The notes beneath the pieces were generated by a model. The model worked only from the letters and a program-made list of their open reading frames with translations. It was not told the DNA's origin and did not search any database. A program made the translations under genes and the position numbers. A DNA stretch of 64,000 bases from Mycocentrospora acerina (lineage: Eukaryota > Ascomycota > Dothideomycetes > Pleosporales), in assembly GCA_022701365.1 (NCBI GenBank), contig JAKUHH010000184.1:372001-436000 (forward strand), given 5' to 3'. Positions 55,601 through 64,000 of the stretch are shown one piece after another (the first letter of the stretch is position 1; every line of letters begins with the position of its first letter).

Positions 55601-55762
55601 AGCGGCAGAGGCAGAGGCAGAGGCAGCGGCAGAGACGAGAGCAGAGGCAGGAGCCGCGTTGGGCGTGTCAAAGGGCCAGGTCTCGCCGGGAGCCGAGGGG
55701 CCAACCTGCACAAACTCGTCGCGGTCGTGGTCGTGGTCGTCGGCGGGCGTGGAGCTGGCCAT
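52675..55762 (-). CDS. BTB/POZ-BACK protein with a split MATH-like C-terminus
   Basis: There are two exons, 55762-55126 and 55043-52675. The 82-nt intron starts GTACTT and ends CCCAG. The product has 1001 residues. The first 210 are low-complexity (Ala/Ser repeats, then Pro/Ser/Leu repeats). A BTB domain spans about 235-334 (RHSDITVIAFGQRYNLHRLILDRAPFF...), followed by a BACK-like helical region to about 420. The C-terminal part contains a strand pattern like a TRAF/MATH sandwich: SLWNIYIQKV and VQLGVYLHRA near 720-745, then, after about 170 disordered residues, IKTYFKIYSP, a WGWKS segment and a final strand KLRFMVVIGNL at the very end. BTB-BACK proteins often act as Cullin-3 adaptors. The BTB call is firm; the MATH-like call is inference. 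It is transcribed divergently from COX15. Confidence 0.88.
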
Positions 55763-55844
55763 TGCGCGCAAGGGATGGCAGGTGTGCGGGTGTTGAGTGC
55801 GTCCAGCGGGCAGAGGGCGGGCAGTGCAGGCAATCGGCCGCTCG

Positions 55845-55916
55845 CAGTCACGCAGTCACGCTGGTATGCTGGTATGCTGGCACGCTGGCACGCTGGCACG
55901 CTGGCACGCTGGCACC
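55845..55916. repeat. 8-bp tandem array, nine units
   Basis: Nine consecutive 8-bp units: CAGTCACG twice, CTGGTATG twice, CTGGCACG four times and CTGGCACC once. The array lies 83-154 bp upstream of the BTB start codon. Blocks of identical variants suggest stepwise duplication. Confidence 0.95.
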
Positions 55917-55947
55917 AGAGTCAGTCACGTTGGCAGCACGCAGCCGT

Positions 55948-55969
55948 GTCATGGGCCGGTCATGGGCCG
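55948..55969. repeat. 11-bp direct repeat
   Basis: Two adjacent copies of GTCATGGGCCG lie in the divergent promoter, just beyond the 8-bp array. The GGGCC core is palindromic (GGCC). Confidence 0.85.
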
Positions 55970-56271
55970 GTCGTCGACAGCCCACCACCACAACGGCCGA
56001 CGACAGCCAACCGCAACTAGCACCACCTGGGCAGGCGTGGCTTGCCGCCGCTGTCAACCGCTGACGCAGGGTCTTGCCAAGTCCGCCCCGCCAGCAGCCC
56101 GCCCAGCGCCCAGCGCCCACCCGCCCCGGCCAACCAGCGCCCGCCCAGAGTCGTTGAATCATCGAACCACCCAAAAAGGCCGAGCGGGTGCCGGGCGTCG
56201 TGAATGCCAGAGCCGCTCCTCCTCGCCCACCGTCACCGTTGCCGTCGCTGTCGCCCTCGCCGTGCCTGCCC

Positions 56272-57859
56272 ATGGCGTCCATCTTCCAGGCTCTGCCGCA
56301 GCTGCGCACGCAAGCCCCGCGCCTCTCCCGCCGCCTCTTCTCCTGCACGCCGTGCCCGCACTCGCTTGCCCGCGCTGCTGTGCCCGTCGCCCGACATGCT
56401 GCCCCCGCCGCTCGACACGCTGCCCCCCGGCCCTCGGTGCTGCAATCGGTGCGCTACAAGTCGACGCAGCCATTGAGGAGCAGCGCCACCATCGAGGCCG
56501 TCAACACCGAGGCCGCCATTGCCACGGACGCCGCCCAGGACCGCGCAAAGTCCAGCAGCTTCCCCAAGACGTCGTCCAACACGGTCGCCTACTGGCTGCT
56601 GGGCAGCGCCGCCAGCGTCTTCGGCATCGTCATCTTCGGCGGCCTGACACGCCTGACCGAGTCGGGGTGCGTGCCAGACCAGACACCCCCTCCCTCGCAA
56701 CGCACCCGCTAACCGCCCCAGCCTGAGCATCACCGAATGGCGCCCCGTCACTGGCTCGCTGTGGCCCTCGAGCGCCGCCGCCTGGGACAGCGAATTCGAC
56801 AAGTACAAGTCGTCGCCCGAGTTCAAGATGCTCAACTCGAGCATGACGCTCCCCGAGTTCAAGCAAATCTACTTCATGGAGTGGGGCCACCGCCTGTGGG
56901 GGCGCGTCATTGGCATCACCTTCCTGCTGCCCACGGCCTACTTCATCGCCCGCCGCAGAGTCGCCCCCGCCACCGCCTGGAAGCTCGTGGGCATCTGCGG
57001 CATGATTGGCTTCCAGGGCGTCATTGGGTGGTGGATGGTCAAGAGCGGCCTCAAGGACGACCTCTTCCAGCCGGGCAGCCACCCCCGCGTCAGCCAGTAC
57101 CGCCTGACTGCCCATCTCGGCGCTGCCTTTACCGTCTACTGCTCCATGGTCCTCACTGGCCTTTCCATCCTCAAGGAAAACCGCATGCTTGCCGACCCCG
57201 CCAAGGCCGCCGAGAAGATTCGAGCTCTGCAGCACCCCGTCCTGCGTGTCTTCAGAGGCTCCGTCGTCGGTCTGTCTCTGCTTGTCTTCACCACTGCCAT
57301 GTCGGGTGCTCTCGTCGCCGGTCTGGACGCCGGTCTCATCTACAACGAGTTCCCCTGGATGGGCCTCGGCATCACCCCGCCCAAGAAGGAGCTGTTTGAC
57401 CCCTTCTACAGCCACGTCCCTGACCACTCTGATCTGTGGTGGCGCAACATGCTCGAGAACCCATCTCTCGTTCAGCTCGACCACCGCGCTCTAGCCACCA
57501 CCACCTTTACTGCCGTCCTGTCCCTTTTCGCATACACTCGCTTCTCAAAGGGCGTCCGCACCACTCTTCCTGCCGACGCTCGCAAGGGTGTCCTTGGCAT
57601 GGTCCACCTTGTCTCCATCCAGGTCGCCCTCGGCATCAGCACCCTCATCTACATGGTGCCCACATGGCTGGCTGCAACCCACCAGGCTGGCGCCTTGGCT
57701 CTCCTCACTGGCGCCGTCGTGCTCTTCAGCAGAATCTCCATGCCTCGACGCGCCATTCTCAACCAAGTCATGAAGCCCATGGCTCCTAGGACTCATGCCA
57801 CCCAGCATATTTCCTCTCGTCTCGATGCTGCCGCCAAGGCTACCGAGAAGAAGTTGTAA
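56272..57859 (+). CDS. COX15: COX15, heme A synthase of mitochondria
   Basis: There are two exons, 56272-56666 and 56722-57859. The 55-nt intron starts GTGCGT and ends CCCAG. The product has 510 residues. An Arg/Ala/Pro-rich N-terminus without acidic residues for the first 70 or so positions is a mitochondrial presequence. The first membrane span ends in IFGGLTRLTESGLSITEWRPV, a family signature completed only by the splice. Likely heme-binding histidines are His188 in MEWGHRLWGR, His263 in LTAHLGAA, His386 in LDHRALATT and His452 in THQAGALALL. COX15 oxidises the C8 methyl of heme O to make heme A for cytochrome c oxidase, in the inner mitochondrial membrane. The length is normal for the fungal family. 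Confidence 0.97.
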
Positions 57860-57986
57860 ATCCAATCATGAAACTCTTTTTTTTTTAAACTCGTAAAAAC
57901 ACACTCCTACCATGTATATTATTACTTGACAATCTGGCGTTTAGCGGGTAGAATGTACGATATGTAGGTTCCGCCTTTTCATAAAA

Positions 57987-58109
57987 GATGATGGTGATGG
58001 TGGTGATGATGGTGATGAAGTAGTAGAACAAGATGAAGATGAAGATGATAAAGAAGAAGAAGTAGAAGAAGAAGTAGTAAAAGATGAAGAAGAGGATGAA
58101 GATGAAGAA
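57987..58109 (+). repeat. Imperfect GAT/GAA purine-rich triplet stretch
   Basis: About 120 bp consist mostly of GAT, GGT, GAA and GTA triplets on the plus strand, just beyond the COX15 stop codon. It is probably a decayed trinucleotide repeat in the 3' untranslated region. Confidence 0.8.
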
Positions 58110-59780
58110 TGAAAAGGCAATTTCCTCTCCACCAACCCTTCTTGTGTGTGAATGTGTGTGTGTGTATTCAAATTGCTCACATCCATCTTTCCACAAAAAA
58201 AATACACAGGCCACGGCAGTGAGTAGACTCTAATTTCCATTCACATAACCTACCCATAATACATACTACAACAGTTCATTCTCATAATATACCACCACAA
58301 CAGCTATTTCTGGACACCCTCGAGTTCACTCATCCGACCCAACTCCAAGCTGTTGTTGGAAATCGACAACCACTGCCCGGCAAAGTCTGCCTGCTACTCT
58401 TGCCCCAGCTCTCAAATAGACTGCATTGTGTCAAATCAGGCGCCTGTCAGATTCTCTGTACCCCCACCAAGGACAACACGACTCCATTCATGTTTTAACA
58501 TCGCCGCGGTGTTTCAGTGCAGCCCGTCATGCGAGAAATGCTCAAGGTAAGATAAAGATGGAAGCCCGGCAAAGAGAAAGGCGTGAGACTTGGGAAAAAA
58601 ACCCCGCACTTGTACGCCGAAACGCAACATTCATTTTCTTGACGTCATGCGAGGTAGAACACCTTTGTCAAACGCCAGAATAAAAGAAAAGTAAAAGACT
58701 TGGTTGATACCTGCATTGAAAACAACAACAGGTACGTAGAGCTGTCTGGGAAAAAAAAGGCCCTTTAGTCATGGTCCCTGAATCCTCTGTAACGCCAGGC
58801 CATGCTGCGTCTATGGTACAGTATGCGTACATGTATATGGATTCCCTTCCCTATCATGCCATCTTCGCGGCATAACATGTTTGTGTTTTTTTCTCCCCTC
58901 CCTCCCGCGCTCTCCGAATGTAGTCCTTCTCTTTTACGCAAAACCCAATGTGCAATTGCTCAACCCTTCTTTCCGCGCTTCGCCTCTAGAAACAAGACCT
59001 GTTTTCGGACTGCTACATCGTTAGCCTGATCATTCCTTAGGGTTTCATCCCCTCGTCTTAATTATTGTCTCTTCCTCAGCTGCGCCGAGCGATAGGGTGT
59101 GGTATGGGTATGTGGAGTGGATGGGATGGGTTCAACAAGCGTCGCGGGGTACCGTACCAATGGGGTCGTATTTCAGCATGCTTAGAGGCTGGTGTGCGCG
59201 GGGTCTTTGCATTGTACGGTAGTAGCCCGTCATGGCCATGGAGATGAGGCGCACCATGATGGTGCGGGACTTTGCTGTTCACAGTCGTCAGTACATTCCT
59301 CATGGTGGGGTATCAACAAAACGAGGCATCGGCCGCAGCGGAGAGGAGACGGCGACTTGGTAGAAAAAAACGGCGTACCTTTTTTCGCCATTGCGACACG
59401 AGTTGGGCTGTGCTGCAGACGTCGTCGGTCGCGATACAGGCGTGAGGTTTCGCAGATGCGAAGTCTTGGCGGTATATCTTCGGGCTGTTATTGGGTAGCC
59501 TATCACAGTGCAGCAAAGAGGCGGACTTCCGCAACATTGGACATCTTGCTTTGCAAGTACTGCATTCGACTGATAAAACTTGCTGGGTTTGTAGAATAAC
59601 AGAATAAGCTTTGGAAGTTGCAATCAGACTTGATTAGCATTGAATAGTAAGAACAAACTTGGACCCCAACATCCGTTGTATGTTTTTGTGCATTCCGTAA
59701 GCATACGTGGGATGTCATTTCCTCTATTCATCGCCTCTTCTTCCTACAAGATCGATTCCGCTCGATTCATCCATTCATCT

Positions 59781-59840
59781 ATCCATCCATCCATCCATCC
59801 ATCCATCCATCCATCCATCCATCCATCCATCCATCCATCC
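59781..59840. repeat. (ATCC)15 microsatellite
   Basis: Fifteen perfect tandem copies of ATCC. Similar but imperfect ATTC/ATCT units precede the run from about 59765. Confidence 0.97.
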
Positions 59841-62269
59841 AACAAAACCAGTTACTGTTTGATGTGCCCATGGCTTAACTCTAGCGTCATTCATATGGCT
59901 CAGCGCTTGTCAATGTCATCCGCAATTTAGCTAAAGCTCTTGAACGTCAGATCATTGATACGCACACCACTCTGTAACTACCTTGAACATATCATGAAGC
60001 TGGATTCGTCCTGCACTTGATCCATCCCAGTATCAACACCTCAAAACCAAGCTCTATATTCTTAGAACCCCACTTAAACATGATTGCTTCCTACAATACC
60101 GATTGGATAGGTTCACTCATTTCTGCTTATAGCCCTTCTATTTTCATTCACGTCTCAGATGTAGCGCGCATCGAATACGAGGGTCTTCCACATAATCACC
60201 AAAATGGAAGCCTTGGCAGTTCTGCTCTCTGCATCCCAAAGACGCGCCATCCTGAGACGCGTGTCGAATAAGCGCAGAACCTGACGAGACGAAAATATCG
60301 CGGCGCTGAGTTTAGCTTTTGGAAAGTGACCTCGCCGTGTACGTGCAGGAATTCGTTCCACCCTAGTCTCGTCTCTCGTGAAAACAGCCTCCAATAGTGT
60401 GACCCAGAATTGACGTCGAGCGGCTCACAAAACAGGACTTTGTCTCGTATTCGTTACATGGTTCTCTGCGGAACGGTCAGTTGGCCGTCGTGTACCTGTC
60501 GACGCCGCGGCTAAACAGTTCACTCAGCCCTGTGTCTGCCTGCGCTTGCACTGCCTTGCAGCGCAACTTCACGATCAAAGACGTCGACGCCACGATCACT
60601 CCTCATTTCCCCGCCAACCAATCCCAACGGATTTTTCTGCCAGCCCCCAAACCAGCACTGCCCTGCGCTCTGTTACAACGATGCCCCTTCATTGCCGTAG
60701 GAGGTTGGGTTCGTGCTGGGCTTTGGTGGAGCGACACGTCGGCACCGGATTGCTTCTTTTGCGGGGAAATCAATTGGGAATCGATGTGTTGGCAGGTACC
60801 CGTCGTGAATTGGACAATGATCATCCCTATGCGTGTTTCGAAACAAAGACAGCGGGAGATGCCAAAGCGACAACCGTGGAATTGACCGGTGAGGCTGCAA
60901 TACATGCAAGCTGCATGCACAGAGACACGCCAGTGTTGGCAAGTCGGTGAAGCTCCATTTTCTACCTGCACGCTTGTACCCAGAGCGGGGAATCAACGGC
61001 GAACAGCGAGGATCTCCCTCCAAAAAGAGAGGCTGGCGTGGTGTTGGCGCGACTAACGACAATGAATACCCACTTTTGCCGCTGTCAAAGTGTCGTGTCG
61101 TAAATGTGGTGGTGGGGAGCTGTGGGTCTTCGGGCACTGGGTTGCGACCCAGGAACCCAACTCCGACTCGATATGTGAGGAAACTGCGATGATCTCTCTT
61201 AGAATTGCGACGCGACCACTGGCAAAGAAAAAAAAAAGTCCCTTCTTTGTGCAAAGTAGTTCTTCGCTTTGCGGTCCGCGTCACGAGGCCTTTCTTTCGG
61301 CCTTTCCCTGAGGTACACGTAGCCATCGCGATGATCTTCTCGTTCTCAACAGCCCGAACACAGCAAACGGCGCGCATGTTCCAAGGAGAGAGTACCAATC
61401 TTGGAAGAAGCCGGGCATTGTGAGGCTGCGAATGTGGATACTCGACTATTGCGTTTTTCTGCCACCAGCAATATCCCAGTCTGTACAGTTGACGTGTTTG
61501 GAAGCCAGAGGTCAAACTCGTGTTTGCCCATCTTAGCCATAAAGGATTTCCGGTGTTGCAAGGAGCGTAGACATTGAATTGTGGGGAGACGTGCAAGTTC
61601 TAGACATTGCACCCCTTCTAGAACGTCTGTGGGTTGAAGACTCATGCCTACCCCACATCCACCTCAATGTGCACACATTCGTCGAGTACGACTCACGCTT
61701 GCATCCGGGGCTGCATCTGTGCTCATTACAGTCATAATCGCACTATCTGCCAAACTCCTCCTAGGGACTAGCCCACCCTGTTCTGATTCGCAAGCAGCCC
61801 GCGCTCGCTGGACCTAGCTGCCCTGGACCCTGATTCCTGCCTTGACTGACGTCTGCCCTGCTAGCCCCGCAGTCGCACACCCTCTTCTTCACAGAAGAAC
61901 TTGAACGAGAGGGTGATGCAAGTCTAAAGATAAGAGCCTTGGTTCGCAGATCGTATTCGTTAATCTATTTCCATGGCACATGAGCGCTATAGTCGCATTA
62001 TCGAGGTTGCGCGTGAGTGGTAGATGTTGCACTACAGGATAATGAACTAGGCTGGTGGTTGTGTGTGTGAGTGATTGTTTCACATTACGGAATTAGCGTA
62101 AAGTGCAAGACCAGATTGTGTGATGTCTTCTTTTGCAACTGTGTGCTTACACGGCGAAAACGCACCGTCCGCCTCAAGTTCACAAGTGTATGTGGAGCCT
62201 GAGGTATGTTGGTGTGTTCCAAAAATGTAGTGGCGACGGGACATCACGGATCAGACAGATTGGTAATGG

Positions 62270-62302
62270 CACAGTAATATCACAGTAATGGCACAGTAAT
62301 GT
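62270..62302. repeat. 11-bp tandem repeat, three units
   Basis: CACAGTAAT followed by a variable dinucleotide (AT, GG, GT) is repeated three times at an 11-bp period, close to one helical turn. Confidence 0.85.
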
Positions 62303-62720
62303 GAACACTTGGTGTTTTCATTTTCAGTAAAACATTCTAGCTAGCTTCTCTATCCGACGTCATATCCGTCGTCATCGTCATCCTCCAAGTATAATCATTC
62401 TTCACCACTCAACACCACTTGGGTGGAGGCGACCCCTGTATGCAACCCTGGACCCCTAACTTCGGGGGCCATCCATGTACCCTATCTGTCCCAGTACTCC
62501 GTGCGGCAAAATCAATTCCTCAGAGAAGCAAACAAGTACGACAGTGCGATTGTTGAAGCTGAAATTGTGTAGCGGCAGCGGCGACGGGTCAGTGCGAAGC
62601 TTTTTCAGCATCCGCAGACGGAAGTGGTGTGTGATGATAAACGTTTGTAGCCAGTGGCAAAACGGTAGGTTATTAGGTAGGTTATTGTAGTAATTCCAAA
62701 GCGTGCAATCTTGTGTTTAT

Positions 62721-63458
62721 TCATCGGTAGTAGCCTGAGAGACGGTGTTGGCGCAAGTCGTGCTGAGTGGGTTCCCTGACCTCGACAGAGTAGCGCTGTG
62801 CGTTACTTCGTTGCTTAGCCAGGTCCTCCTCGTATAGCGAACCTCGCTTTGCATTGACCGAATTACTGATCTCTGCAAGAGCCCTTGGGTTTGGCTTGGA
62901 CTGGGTCTTTTCTGGCCAGTCCACAATCTCGCCTGAATGTGGCCGAGATGTCCTTGGTCTCGAATCTTGTTCAACCTTTACGGAGCGGGATCGTGCCGGG
63001 AGAGCAGGAGCGCGAGGAGCAACGTAGTAGCTGCGGTCCATGGAGACAAAGGGACTGCGTGTTCGGTGGCGGAGGCTGCGTTCGATCGCCTTCAACAAGC
63101 CTGCGACCTCAACGTAGCTGGCTGGAACCTCGACTCGGACGGGCTTGCTGTCCTCCTCAAAGGTGGAGTAGGTTGCGCCGTTGGACTTGTTGTAAATGTA
63201 CTTGGCTACCTCTTGGGCGAGTCGGTGGCCGGCGTCGCAGAGCTGGTTGCGGCTGCGATGAACCTCGTACGGGTCGTGACAGTAGACACACTTGTTGGCG
63301 TGTGTTTCAAAGTCGTACGCTGCCCAAGACTCGGTGGTGTTGACTGGACGAGAGACAGAGGCCACAGGGTCCTTGGGGAAGACCACTCCACCCTTCTTAG
63401 GGATGGAGGGCTTCGAGTGAATGACGGTAGGCATGTTCTGTGCACGGAAGGAAGGCAT
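62721..63458 (-). CDS. Hypothetical protein with a C-x2-C-x13-C-x3-H motif, 245 aa
   Basis: I do not recognise a named family. It is a single exon from the ATG at 63458. Residues 44-92 look conserved and foldable: ESWAAYDFETHANKCVYC, then Cys74 and His78 in LCDAGHRLAQEVAKYIY. Cys57, Cys60, Cys74 and His78 could hold one zinc ion. A second compact region (VPASYVEVAGLLKAIERSLRHR) is followed by a basic, Ser/Arg/Pro-rich, probably disordered C-terminal half. There is no signal peptide or membrane span. The clear codon-level structure and zinc-like site make it a real gene; function is unknown. Confidence 0.8.
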   Translation of the reverse strand: MPSFRAQNMPTVIHSKPSIPKKGGVVFPKDPVASVSRPVNTTESWAAYDFETHANKCVYCHDPYEVHRSRNQLCDAGHRLAQEVAKYIYNKSNGATYSTFEEDSKPVRVEVPASYVEVAGLLKAIERSLRHRTRSPFVSMDRSYYVAPRAPALPARSRSVKVEQDSRPRTSRPHSGEIVDWPEKTQSKPNPRALAEISNSVNAKRGSLYEEDLAKQRSNAQRYSVEVREPTQHDLRQHRLSGYYR

Positions 63459-64000
63459 CTTGGTGGTGGAGGAGTCTTTCAGGATTGACTTCAGTTTTGG
63501 AGCCGTTGTGAAGCTGTCTCCAAGAAGGCGCGGAATAGTAGCGATGAAGTCACTCCAACTGAGGAGTGACTGGATGTGGGAGTACTGGAAAGTGTTTGTT
63601 GTGTTGTTGATGGGAGACTGGAAGTATCTTTGGCGGTTGGATATCGGATTGCTGAGATGGGGAACTCATGGTGGGAGGGGACGAGGGTCATATATGTCTT
63701 GGAGAACTGGGAGGCCGCAGCCTGCATGCCTTGGGTGATGGATGCCTGAGCTAGCGACGGTAGCTTGCAGGGGGGCCTGCGCCATGAACAAGGGTCAAAG
63801 ACTAGCGAGGGCGGTCAACCTCCACCCTCCATGACGACACTTGGGGTCGCGTTTGAGCCGTTAACGCCGTACCAGAAGGGCGCTGTTCTTAGCAACTGGG
63901 CTCCATTCGTTTCAACTTCCAAAACACCAAGGATGCGGCAGTCAGAGGAGTGTGACAGCTGCCGCCGTTTTACGACTCCTGAGCGCGAGCTGCAAATACG
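63459..64000. other. Upstream region of the last gene
   Basis: This is 540 bp of promoter and leader for the minus-strand gene ending at 62721. No other gene is visible before the window ends. Confidence 0.5.

Larger units (their letters stand above)
55763..56271. promoter_or_regulatory. Shared divergent promoter region of BTB gene and COX15
   Basis: These 509 bp separate the two ATG codons and must contain both promoters and both leaders. The region is GC-rich and holds the 8-bp tandem array (55845-55916) on the BTB side and an 11-bp direct repeat (55948-55969). I see no TATA box near either start. Confidence 0.75.
57860..62720. other. Gene-poor region of 4.9 kb
   Basis: This holds the COX15 3' flank followed by sequence with no supportable gene. 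It contains a GAT/GAA triplet stretch, a GT-rich run near 58142-58166, an (ATCC)15 microsatellite and a small 11-bp tandem. The 307-codon minus-strand frame at 60673-61596 looks spurious (see rejected). No RNA gene is visible. Confidence 0.45.

Noticed and set aside
60673..61596. 307-codon open frame on the minus strand
   Set aside because: The translation is rich in Cys, Trp, Arg and Pro without any motif, other frames there are also open for long distances, and no start or promoter context supports it.
1..64000. CRISPR arrays, insertion sequences, ribosomal RNA
   Set aside because: No regularly spaced repeats, no transposase-like frames with terminal repeats and no rRNA signature sequences were seen. 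The genome is eukaryotic, so CRISPR is not expected.

Overview
The window is nuclear DNA of a filamentous ascomycete (Pezizomycotina), most likely a Dothideomycete near the Pleosporales. The evidence is the gene structure (one to three exons, introns of 47-120 nt starting GTRNGT-like and ending YAG, often with a CTAAC/CTGAC branch site) and the gene set: secreted tannase, amidase, PAN-type copper radical oxidase and PL3 pectate lyase, an HMT1-type ABC transporter, and small proteins of a kind I associate with Pleosporales. The class-level assignment is inference. All exon joins were made by eye from reading frames and splice signals and checked only for frame.

Layout. 0-6.6 kb: tRNA-Gln, BUD22 (ribosome biogenesis) and one small hypothetical gene. 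6.6-21.6 kb: four secreted degradative enzymes, all on the minus strand (tannase/feruloyl esterase, amidase, AA5 copper radical oxidase with two PAN domains, PL3 pectate lyase). They are interleaved with a plus-strand hypothetical gene, methylthioadenosine phosphorylase and an unusual tRNA-Asn. 23.7-31 kb: methionine sulfoxide reductase B with a mitochondrial presequence, an MFS transporter and two hypothetical genes. 31.7-41.5 kb: cytochrome P450, HMT1-like ABC half-transporter, a zinc-finger-like protein, and a three-exon gene for a LAMTOR1/Ego1-like lipid-anchored protein. 41.5-52.7 kb: gene-poor, with one small cysteine-rich gene. 52.7-57.9 kb: a BTB protein and COX15 (heme A synthase) diverge from a 509-bp region carrying an 8-bp tandem array. 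57.9-64 kb: gene-poor, with microsatellites and one zinc-motif hypothetical gene at the end.

How the genes fit together. The secreted enzymes would act on plant cell-wall polymers and phenolics. The housekeeping genes (BUD22, MTAP, COX15, MsrB, the LAMTOR1-like gene) are unrelated to them. No polyketide synthase, NRPS or terpene core enzyme is present, so the P450, MFS and ABC genes do not form a recognisable biosynthetic cluster.

The most unusual item is the tRNA-Asn(GTT) gene at 13612-13752. Its acceptor, D, anticodon and T stems pair fully only if two inserts are removed. One is a 19-nt insert at the canonical 37/38 site. The other is a 48-nt insert in the D-loop that begins GTACGT, contains CTAAC and ends TTTAG, which is the appearance of a spliceosomal intron, and it splits the polymerase III A box.
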